Below are positions 1-7,503 of a DNA stretch of 34,813 bases, piece by piece. How positions within the stretch are numbered: position 1 is the stretch's first letter; each line of letters begins with the position of its first letter. The position numbers were made by a program, and so were the translations under genes. The notes beneath the pieces are model-generated. The model was not told the DNA's origin, searched no databases, and saw only the letters and a list, made by a program, of their open reading frames with translations. Origin of the DNA: CAYLGY01 sp964383325 (lineage in GTDB: Bacteria > Pseudomonadota > Alphaproteobacteria > Rhizobiales > Rhizobiaceae); NCBI GenBank assembly GCA_964383325.1, contig CAYLGY010000021.1, positions 1-34,813 of the forward strand, given 5' to 3'.

Positions 1-75
1 TTCCGGACGAGATCATGTGCCAGCAGGGGAGCCATGATCCCGGAAAGTGGCCCCCGCTTTGCGGGATTCATTCCC
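1..75. repeat. Rhizobial-type intergenic palindromic element (two partial copies)
   Basis: Bases 1-17 read TTCCGGACGAGATCATG and bases 33-51 read CATGATCCCGGAAAGTGG and onward. Together they resemble the two halves of the palindromic element common between genes in Hyphomicrobiales, which from memory has a core like CATGATCCCGAAAAGTGG followed by a TTTTCGG-type right arm. GATCATG (11-17) and CATGATC (33-39) form an inverted repeat. A second small hairpin, CCCGC-TTT-GCGGG, lies near 54-66. The element sits just downstream of the lysS stop and may act as its terminator. Family membership is by memory of the consensus, not a search. Confidence 0.5.
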
Positions 76-88
76 GGCATCGGGCCGG

Positions 89-1744
89 TCAGGAAGATCC
101 GGCGTTCTCGCGACGCAGCGCGCCGGCGATCATTTCCCGGGTCTCGGCGATGCCGTAGAGCGCGACGAAAGAGCCGAAGCGCGGCCCCTGTTCCTGGCCC
201 AGCAGCACCTGGTAGAGCATCTGGAAGAAGGCTCCGGATACGCCTGGACCGCCGTCCGGGCTCCGGCGAGCGGCGTCCTGGTAGCGCTCGATGCCCCGTG
301 CCACGTCCAGAAGGGCATTCTGGATCGTCTCGCCATCGGCATCGGGTGCCAGCGCGCCGAGCGCATCCGACACGGTCTGCAGGGCGCCGCGCTCGGTCTC
401 GTCCGGTTCCCGGAACTGCTTGCGCGGCCGGACGAAGTCTTCGTAGTAGCGGATCGCGTAGCCAGCCAGCTCGTCCAGCTTCGGATGCGTTTCCCGGCTG
501 AGGCCGGGCGCATGGCGCGAGATGAAGCCCCACAGGACTTCCCGGTTCTCCGCATGGGAGGCGCTGACCAGATTGAGCAGCAGGTTGTAGGAAACCGGCA
601 TGGAGACGGCCGGCGGCTCGCCGGAATGAATGTGCCAGACCGCATTGTTCAGCTTCTGCGGCAGGTCCTGGCGCGGATAGGCGGCGGCAAGCTGGAAATA
701 TTCGTCCACGGCTCGCGGAATGACGTCGAAATAGAGCCGCTTGGCCGTCTTCGGCTTCTGGTACATGTAGAGCGACAGGCTCTCCGCCGGGGCATAGGCG
801 AGCCATTCGTCGATGGTCAGGCCATTGCCCTTCGATTTCGAGATCTTCTCGCCATTCTCGTCAAGGAACAGCTCGTAGTTGAAGCCCTCGGGCGGCCGGC
901 CGCCGAGAATGCGGCAGATCTTGCCGGAAGTGCGCACATTGTCGATATGGTCCTTGCCGGACATTTCGTAATCGACCCCGAGAACCGCCCAGCGCAAGGC
1001 CCAGTCGGGCTTCCACTGCGCCTTGCAGCCGCCGCCGGTCACGCTGGTCTCGAAGCGCTGGCCGCTATCCGGATCGCGCCAGACGACCGTGCCGCGCCCC
1101 GGATGGACTTCATCGATCGGCACCTGCATCACGACCCCCGTTTCCGGATGGATCGGCAGTACCGGCGCATAGGTTCTGCGGCGCTCCTCGCGCAATGTCG
1201 GCAGCATGACCGCCATCACATCGTCCCAGCGCTCGAGCATGCGGATGAGACCTTCATCGAAGCGGCCCGACACATAATAGTCCAGCGCCGAGGCGAATTC
1301 ATAGTCGAAGCCGAACGTATCGAGAAAGCGGCGCAGCATCGCATTGTTGTGGTGGCCGAAGCTCTCATACTCGCCGAACGGGTCGGGCACCCGCGTCAGC
1401 GGTTTGCCGAGATGCTGCGCCAGAAGCTCGCGGTTCGGCACATTGTCCGGCACCTTGCGCATGCCATCCATGTCGTCCGAAAAGCAGAGCAGGGTTGTCG
1501 GCACCTCGTTGCGCGTGAGCACATGAAATGCATGCCGGACCATGGTGGTGCGCGCCACTTCGCCGAACGTGCCGATATGTGGCAGGCCGGACGGACCGTA
1601 GCCGGTCTCGAACAGTACGCGCTCGGGAAAGCCTGTCTGCGCGTACCGCGCCACGATCTTGCGCGCCTCCTCGAAAGGCCAGGCGCGGCACGCTTCGGCC
1701 GCGGCGACGAGCTCGGGCGACGGGGACTGGGACGGAACGCTCAT
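89..1744 (-). CDS. lysS: Class I lysyl-tRNA synthetase
   Basis: This enzyme charges tRNA-Lys with lysine in the cytoplasm. The class I (archaeal/alphaproteobacterial) form is recognised by the Rossmann-fold signature PSGLPHIGTF at residues 51-60 (HIGH motif read as HIGT) and by EKISKSKGN further on (KMSKS motif). The length of 551 residues is usual for the family. I chose the ATG at 1744 because AGGA lies about 7 bases upstream and the protein then starts MSVPSQ. The frame stays open to 1864, but that 40-residue extension is not family-like. A long open frame on the opposite strand (47-1759) is a codon-bias shadow. The gene is divergent from the TerB-like gene. Confidence 0.95.
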   Translation of the reverse strand: MSVPSQSPSPELVAAAEACRAWPFEEARKIVARYAQTGFPERVLFETGYGPSGLPHIGTFGEVARTTMVRHAFHVLTRNEVPTTLLCFSDDMDGMRKVPDNVPNRELLAQHLGKPLTRVPDPFGEYESFGHHNNAMLRRFLDTFGFDYEFASALDYYVSGRFDEGLIRMLERWDDVMAVMLPTLREERRRTYAPVLPIHPETGVVMQVPIDEVHPGRGTVVWRDPDSGQRFETSVTGGGCKAQWKPDWALRWAVLGVDYEMSGKDHIDNVRTSGKICRILGGRPPEGFNYELFLDENGEKISKSKGNGLTIDEWLAYAPAESLSLYMYQKPKTAKRLYFDVIPRAVDEYFQLAAAYPRQDLPQKLNNAVWHIHSGEPPAVSMPVSYNLLLNLVSASHAENREVLWGFISRHAPGLSRETHPKLDELAGYAIRYYEDFVRPRKQFREPDETERGALQTVSDALGALAPDADGETIQNALLDVARGIERYQDAARRSPDGGPGVSGAFFQMLYQVLLGQEQGPRFGSFVALYGIAETREMIAGALRRENAGSS

Positions 1745-1856
1745 GATCCGGATTCCTGAACAGGTTGTCGTGCCGCCTGGGGGGCGGCAAAGGGACTTGT
1801 GAAGCTGGTGTAGCGGCAATAGGTTGCATGTCAACACCAACGAGGCGGGAATTGCC

Positions 1857-2267
1857 ATGTCCACTGATTCGGTTCACGAAGCCCTGATCCATCTGATGAT
1901 CGTCACCGCCGCGGCGGACAGCGACATCACCGACGCCGAATTGCGGCGCATCGGGGATCTGGTGCGTGGACTGCCGGTCTTCAGCGGCTTTGACGACGAC
2001 CGCCTGCCGCAGATCGCCGGCGACTGCCAGACGATCCTGCAGCGGGACGAGGGCCTGGATGAAATCCTCGACCGGGTAGCAACGGCCTTGCCCGAACGCG
2101 CCTATGACACGGCCTATGCGCTTGCGGTGGAGGTCGCCGCCGCCGATCTGCGCGTCGAGCAGGAAGAGCTGCGCGTGCTGCAATTGCTGCGCGATCGTCT
2201 GGGCCTCGACAAATTGCTCGTTGCGGCCATCGAGCGCGGCGCGCGGGCGAGATACCGCTCCATCTGA
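1857..2267 (+). CDS. TerB-like (tellurite-resistance family) protein
   Basis: A small acidic all-helical protein of 136 residues. The segment HLMIVTAAADSDITDAELRR near the N terminus and a second helical block with EVAAADLRVEQEELRVL are typical of the TerB fold, in which acidic residues between helices bind metal ions. The biochemical role of stand-alone TerB proteins is poorly known; the name comes from tellurite-resistance operons, and no other ter gene is present here. The ATG at 1857 is preferred (gaggcggga upstream); an ATG at 1824 in the same frame would add 11 residues. The gene is divergent from lysS across about 110 bp. Confidence 0.8.
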   Translation: MSTDSVHEALIHLMIVTAAADSDITDAELRRIGDLVRGLPVFSGFDDDRLPQIAGDCQTILQRDEGLDEILDRVATALPERAYDTAYALAVEVAAADLRVEQEELRVLQLLRDRLGLDKLLVAAIERGARARYRSI

Positions 2268-2395
2268 ACCCACAAGGTTCTCCCGGCCAGATCAGGGCGT
2301 ACCATCGCGACGCGTCTGGCGTTGCCCGGCAATGGGCGACGGCTGCGCCGGCATTCACCGCCGCCAGGAATTTTTCACATGATTGCGCGGGCGCG

Positions 2396-2438
2396 TGTGC
2401 CGATTGAAACAATCGCCTCCGTCAACCTCGGCTATGCT
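2396..2438 (+). promoter_or_regulatory. Shared upstream element, copy 1
   Basis: TGTGC (2396-2400), GAAACAA (2406-2412), CGC (2414-2416), CCGTCA (2419-2424) and TATGCT (2433-2438). The same words occur with exactly the same spacing at 16391-16433, upstream of another orphan gene. GAAACAA here lies in a perfect inverted repeat, CGATTG-AAA-CAATCG (2401-2415). TATGCT could be a -10 hexamer; 17 bases upstream there is no good -35, which would suit an activator-dependent promoter. The element ends 53 bp before the start codon at 2492. The function is inferred from the repetition. Confidence 0.6.
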
Positions 2439-2491
2439 GGTTCGAGAATGGGCCCGCCTGCATCTGGCCGGGGAAGCGAGAGGACGCTGCG

Positions 2492-5400
2492 ATGACATTT
2501 GACTTGAAGCTCACAACTATGGTCGGCCAGCAACTGTCTCAGCTGAAAGAAAATGAGTCCTCCCCGGTGTCGCCTACAACCGCCAAACAGATCGTCTCTG
2601 CCACGTCGAAAACGCATGAGCTCAGCACGTCGATCGTTTCGCTTGCCAGGGACACCTCCCCGCGGTCGCTTACTGCGAGCCAGATCGCCCACAACCGCCA
2701 TCAGACTTCGAACTCCGTCATGTCCATGGCTTCGGTTTCGTATGTGGGGAGCGATAATGATGAAAAATTAATCCTGAGCGATAATCCCGTATATACTGAG
2801 AATCAGGCGGAGGAGATCGCAGAACTCAAGAACAGAATGGCAAGAATTTCCGATAAAAACGTCCTAAAGTTATTTGAAGAACTGAAACTAAAACTGTCAG
2901 GCAATTTTGAATATATGTCAATACTGACATACTTGTGGGAGGCCCAAGATGATATTGGAAACGATCCGCAGCCAAATCAGTCCCTTAAGGATATTATCGA
3001 ATCATGCTTTCGCATGCAGGGTGGTGCTCTGAATTACTATATTGGGATACTTTCTGACGTACTGACTTCTTGCGAAGATACGTTTGCGAAGGAAGAGCAG
3101 CTCAGGATAATAAAAGAGCAAGAGATCCAAAAATCAAAAGAAGTAGAAAAGACAGAAAAGCCGAAAGAAAACGGTCCAAATGGAATTGAGTCAAATAAAA
3201 TCAAGGCAATTGTGCGGCTGGATAACGCGCTGCGTTTGTTCCGAGAAACTCATCATCAGCATGGCAATTACAAAGAGCTGGTGCAAGAGCTTGTTGTTAA
3301 GCTGGAAGGTAAATGCGGAAAGGACGGTGCGGACTCGACTTGTCTTGCACATTTGCATGCCGTCCTGAAGGGAGAGGACTCGTTCATCGATCCGTCGATT
3401 GTCGCAACTTCCAGTTTGCGTCCATTTGTGAACGTCTGCGAGAAATTTGTCCTGACACTGCAGGGGGTTAACAACATCACGGAAATGTCGGTGCTCGACA
3501 GGGAAAAGCATATTGCCAATCTGCTTGGGCTGGAAAGCCGGGATCCTGAAGAGCAGCCAGAGATCGCGCAGATCAACGAGAACATCCTACCGAATGTCGT
3601 GGAAGAGAAGAGTGTTCATTCTGAAGAGAAAAATCTTATTCAGAATGAAGACAAAAATGAAGTTGCCCCTTTGCCGGAGAATATCCCGACTGAAGAACTG
3701 GATGCCTACGGTTTCTCCGAGAAAGATAGAAATGATTTCGTCGAAATAAGAAACATATTGAGCGATTACGAGCATTCGATCGGCATTATCCGTCAGTTTA
3801 TGAATAAGGAAAATATAAAGAAAACAAATGTTTACATGGAAAAGCTTCTGGTGGAGGATCGGAACAGAAGATTTGGAGCCAGTCGGTACGTTTCCGAGAC
3901 CTTGGAGACAAATGCGTTACAGGGGAAGATGAGGACCGCCAACTTTGTGCTGTTCGAGCGGTTCCAGGAATACAATTTCGGTGAAACGTATACATTGGAT
4001 AAATTCGTTAAGGATATGAGGGAGAAAAATTATGAATTGACGCGAGATATGTATAGATCGATGATCGATGGCATATATAATGTTTTTGATGAGATTATTA
4101 ATAACAAGTACGGCGCTAAGGATACAGAATTCAGCAAGATGGCGCTGGGAGATATCACGAATATAATAAGAAGGCACAAAGGACAGAATTTTTACTTGGA
4201 ATATATTTATAATAGAGCTTATACAGATATGCAGTATTTGGGAATTTCCCTGGATGGACTGGATGTGAGCAGAAAAATCCTGAAGCATATGAAGCAGTCT
4301 CTGGATGAAGGGAATCTTATTCATCTGGATGACATAGAAAGGGAATTTGGCGAAGAAATAGGCCGGATTTATCCAGGTGAGCCGAAATCCAGGTTCTGGA
4401 ATGCATTCCTTCGCACTGTGGCTGAGGCCCAAGAGATATATGAGCGCGATGGAAGCTTCCTTCACAGGAATGAACCGATTCCCGAGAATGTGAAAGCCGA
4501 TGAGGAATTGTTGGAGAAGTATATTCTGGACCAGGATGATCGTCGCTTCGAAGAAGTCGTTAAAGAAATAATTGTTAATGAGGATATGGAAAACAAAGTT
4601 AAAGAGGTAGAGGAAGAGATCAAGCAGGGGCTGTTTAACAGTATACATAATAATTCTATTGATACTTTAACTCTAACAGAGAGATCTATCGGTCCGGAGA
4701 CGCGAAACTCGATTGCAACGCTAGCCACGGTGATTCAGAACGAGTTTGGGTTGACCGATGGGAATAGTAACAGAAAACGAAGTAATACAGTAGTATCGAT
4801 ATACGATAGTCTGGACGTGAAGGAGAAGGTCGGTAACGGAGCTGGGACTAATCTGCTAAATCTGCTGCAAAGTAGAGGGCTGGGTTATGTGTCAGACAAT
4901 GATAGTAACGGAGAGGATGATCGGGACAGGATCTTTTCGACGACAAGCACGGAGTTGGATGAGCTTGATCTTGTACTTGAGGAGAATCTAGAGGCGGGGC
5001 CCCAAACTAACCCAGTAATCCCATTCTCTGGCCACCAGAGTCAGTCTGGCTCCCTGTCGGATATAGCGCATCCTGACGAGTCCAGTATCGGGAACAATGA
5101 AAGTCAAGGTGATGGCAAGGATAAACTTGACCTGGAGGAGCGCAGCTCGCTCGAGAACAATGACCAAATCCAGCAAATCACGCGCCGGCGCAGCCTGGAT
5201 CTCCACGGGCGGAGCAATGTGCAGGGCCCGAGGCCGCGATCGTTTAGCCTGACGGACCTGCCCAAAGTCGGGAAAGACACGATCGACACGAGTACCTGGG
5301 CGCCGTTCGAATCGGTACCGGAGCAGATTCAGGAACTCCCGCTGAATCAGAGCGAGGTGTCGATGCCTGCTCCGAAGGCGCCCTCCGCTCCTGGTGGGTC

Positions 5401-6934
5401 GCTGCCTCCGCCTCCGCCGTCCCCCATTTACATTGTAAACCAAAGCCCGAATACCCCTGAGACCGATCTGAAGAACAAGGGTTTAACGGATAGTAAAAAC
5501 AGCAATATTGAGGAAAAGAACGAAATATCGGATGATATCCAGACGGTTAGACAAAATAGTACGAGTATACTGGAGGAAAAGAATAACATCCAGGTATTAA
5601 ATAATGATAACAACGAAAATAAGTCCAGTGTGGAGGGGACGGAATACGAGGATATCGGCTCGGAGAACGAGGAGCTGAAAGCAGTAGAGATTTCGCCAGA
5701 GATGCTTCACATGACCCCCGGCAATGACCGGACCCATGTGACCTCCGATTATGAGTCAGATTCCGGGGGCAGTGTCGTCCAGGTGAGCGAGTTGTCTGAT
5801 CCCTCACTCATTTACAGCCATCATCGTCCGCCAGTTCTTTACGACCAAGGCAGCCCCTTGCCGACCTTGGAGCAGACAGTCCAGGGCAAGATTGCTCTGT
5901 TGTATCCGGGCAATTCAACAAATGTGCCGAAATCATATAGTCTGGAAGATACCGCCGAGCTGATGGAGGCAACCCGGCACATTGCCGGTCTGGTGCGGTC
6001 GCCGAACGAACAGCTTACCGAGGAACAGGGCGAGTTGCTGCGCGATATTCTCTTCAACCTCGCCTATCACGAGAATGAAGGGGTGCGGCAGGTTGCGGCC
6101 TCCGAACTGCTTGAGCTGCTCTGCAGCGAGGACGACGACGTTGCGCAGGAGACGCTGCAATCCCTGGAGATCTGCATCAACAACTATGAGAAGGACGAGA
6201 ACCTGACCAGTTCGGCATCGCGCGCCGGACTGTATGCGGGCGTCTATGGCTCTTTGCTCATGGCAAATCGCGGGGGCGATCCGGCAGCGGTGCGTTGTAA
6301 GGAAGTCCTGAATCAATGGAAAGGCGTGGATACGGTTAAGCCGATCGAGCTGGTCGACACGTCACGATTGATGACGGTGGAGGACATGAGCCTGCTTGCC
6401 ACGCAACAAGGCAAGGATCTTCGCCAGCCGCAACAGGGTGAAGTGCGCTATATGGGCGGAATGGAACTGGACAGCGAGTTTCCGGAGATCAATCTTGGGA
6501 AGTATAATTCCCTGATCGGTGATTATAGCGGGGATGTTGCCTTCGACATTTTCGACCCGTCGACCGGAACCTATATTACCGCCTGCAAGGAACGCGGGAG
6601 CACGAAATTCTACCATTGCATTCCCGAAGGTGTAGGTCTGACCGCCTTCAAGGAAAAAGTGGACAAGATGCTGAGCGACCATCTGAAAACTTCCTACGAA
6701 TACATCCCCTTTTCAGCACCGAGCGTGCGGAACATGGGGCTCGGTTTGTTGTATTCGGAGTACACTGCCGAGCGCAGTTCGCGTAACGAATCGTTTCAGC
6801 AATGGGTCGAGAGGGTCTGGTCGTCGCGGACCTGGAAGCACCGTCTGAAAGCCATTCAGTTGCAGGCCGAGCGCATGGCAGGAATGTCGCCGAACCTCGG
6901 ATCTCGCGGAAATGTCCTCAGGGCCAGCGTCTGA
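2492..6934 (+). CDS. Giant orphan protein, candidate secreted effector
   Basis: I do not recognise this 1480-residue protein. No signal peptide or membrane segment is visible. The first 95 residues are rich in Ser and Thr. About 110-830 is mostly charged helix, with a coiled-coil-like stretch near 205-230. About 830-1140 is low-complexity and acidic, with RRRS (898-901), a run of five Pro (972-976) and SPIY (977-980). About 1150-1275 has HEAT-like paired helices, followed by a compact C-terminal part containing DIFDPSTGTY (1352-1361). The DNA is clearly AT-rich from about 2750 to 5100 and in patches to 5650, but near the local GC at both ends, so the gene is a mosaic. GAGAGGA precedes the ATG by about 9 bases. 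The Ser/Thr-rich start and EPIYA-like NPVY (98-101) and SPIY suggest a host-directed effector; this is inference. No secretion genes are in the window. Confidence 0.85.
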   Translation: MTFDLKLTTMVGQQLSQLKENESSPVSPTTAKQIVSATSKTHELSTSIVSLARDTSPRSLTASQIAHNRHQTSNSVMSMASVSYVGSDNDEKLILSDNPVYTENQAEEIAELKNRMARISDKNVLKLFEELKLKLSGNFEYMSILTYLWEAQDDIGNDPQPNQSLKDIIESCFRMQGGALNYYIGILSDVLTSCEDTFAKEEQLRIIKEQEIQKSKEVEKTEKPKENGPNGIESNKIKAIVRLDNALRLFRETHHQHGNYKELVQELVVKLEGKCGKDGADSTCLAHLHAVLKGEDSFIDPSIVATSSLRPFVNVCEKFVLTLQGVNNITEMSVLDREKHIANLLGLESRDPEEQPEIAQINENILPNVVEEKSVHSEEKNLIQNEDKNEVAPLPENIPTEELDAYGFSEKDRNDFVEIRNILSDYEHSIGIIRQFMNKENIKKTNVYMEKLLVEDRNRRFGASRYVSETLETNALQGKMRTANFVLFERFQEYNFGETYTLDKFVKDMREKNYELTRDMYRSMIDGIYNVFDEIINNKYGAKDTEFSKMALGDITNIIRRHKGQNFYLEYIYNRAYTDMQYLGISLDGLDVSRKILKHMKQSLDEGNLIHLDDIEREFGEEIGRIYPGEPKSRFWNAFLRTVAEAQEIYERDGSFLHRNEPIPENVKADEELLEKYILDQDDRRFEEVVKEIIVNEDMENKVKEVEEEIKQGLFNSIHNNSIDTLTLTERSIGPETRNSIATLATVIQNEFGLTDGNSNRKRSNTVVSIYDSLDVKEKVGNGAGTNLLNLLQSRGLGYVSDNDSNGEDDRDRIFSTTSTELDELDLVLEENLEAGPQTNPVIPFSGHQSQSGSLSDIAHPDESSIGNNESQGDGKDKLDLEERSSLENNDQIQQITRRRSLDLHGRSNVQGPRPRSFSLTDLPKVGKDTIDTSTWAPFESVPEQIQELPLNQSEVSMPAPKAPSAPGGSLPPPPPSPIYIVNQSPNTPETDLKNKGLTDSKNSNIEEKNEISDDIQTVRQNSTSILEEKNNIQVLNNDNNENKSSVEGTEYEDIGSENEELKAVEISPEMLHMTPGNDRTHVTSDYESDSGGSVVQVSELSDPSLIYSHHRPPVLYDQGSPLPTLEQTVQGKIALLYPGNSTNVPKSYSLEDTAELMEATRHIAGLVRSPNEQLTEEQGELLRDILFNLAYHENEGVRQVAASELLELLCSEDDDVAQETLQSLEICINNYEKDENLTSSASRAGLYAGVYGSLLMANRGGDPAAVRCKEVLNQWKGVDTVKPIELVDTSRLMTVEDMSLLATQQGKDLRQPQQGEVRYMGGMELDSEFPEINLGKYNSLIGDYSGDVAFDIFDPSTGTYITACKERGSTKFYHCIPEGVGLTAFKEKVDKMLSDHLKTSYEYIPFSAPSVRNMGLGLLYSEYTAERSSRNESFQQWVERVWSSRTWKHRLKAIQLQAERMAGMSPNLGSRGNVLRASV

Positions 6935-6985
6935 TCATCGCAACCAGTGGTTTCACCGGGGTCCGCGGTCGGATTCGCATCTGGG

Positions 6986-7008
6986 GGGCGCAGCTTGCGG
7001 CTGCGCCC
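6986..7008 (+). terminator. Strong hairpin downstream of the giant orphan gene
   Basis: GGGCGCAGC (6986-6994) and GCTGCGCCC (7000-7008) form a perfect 9-bp stem with loop TTGCG, 52 bases after the stop codon at 6934. No T-run follows, so this may be a non-canonical terminator or an mRNA 3'-end stabiliser. Confidence 0.4.
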
Positions 7009-7044
7009 GTTGAAGCCGCCTCCTCTACGGAACGGCAAGAGGCG

Positions 7045-7254
7045 CTGGCGCCACGCGCGCGTCCGGACGGATCATGAATTCTCCAACGCGTTGCTGGCGN
7101 NNNNNNNNNNNNNNNNNNNNNNNNNNNNNNNNNNNNNNNNNNNNNNNNNNNNNNNNNNNNNNNNNNNNNNNNNNNNNNNNNNNNNNNNNNNNNNNNNNNC
7201 TGGCGCCACGCGCGCGTCCGGACGGATCATGAATTCTCCAACGCGTTGCTGGCG
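7045..7254. other. 100-N assembly gap between identical 55-bp ends
   Basis: Bases 7100-7199 are N. The 55 bases before the gap (7045-7099) are identical to the 55 bases after it (7200-7254). Such an exact overlap is typical of two contigs ending on the same de Bruijn graph k-mer and then joined with a nominal 100-N spacer. The true sequence may be a single 55-bp copy with no missing DNA, or a longer repeat may be collapsed here. No gene is visible between 6935 and about 7500. Confidence 0.85.
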
Positions 7255-7310
7255 GATCGGATAACACCAGGATGGCGCATCGGACAGCACCAGGGCGCGG
7301 ATAGATAACC

Positions 7311-7358
7311 GGATTGCTCCGGAAGCGCGGTTCCACTTTCAGGGATCATGGTCTAGAG
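7311..7358 (-). repeat. Rhizobial-type intergenic palindromic element
   Basis: Read on the minus strand this is CTCTAGACCATGATCCCT followed by GAAAGTGGAACC and GCGCTTCCGG. It matches the element at the window start (CATGATCCCGGAAAGTGG) and, from memory, a family of palindromic repeats common between genes in Mesorhizobium-like genomes. It lies in the gene-free stretch between the assembly gap and the membrane protein gene. Such repeats could explain the assembly break nearby. Confidence 0.5.
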
Positions 7359-7503
7359 TGTCGCGACTCGGGCAACATGCAGCGGGGTGCGGCGCAAGCA
7401 GGTTTTTTCCACGACCTGCGGCGCGCAGGGGTGCATCCGGGGCCTCGGGGTTGGCGGCTCAGCCAGACCGCCCGAACGAGGCTGGAGAAGCAAGGGGGAG
7501 CGC

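Noticed and set aside
47..1759. 570-codon open frame antisense to lysS
   Set aside because: It mirrors the GC-rich codon pattern of lysS on the other strand and encodes a His/Arg-rich sequence without domains.
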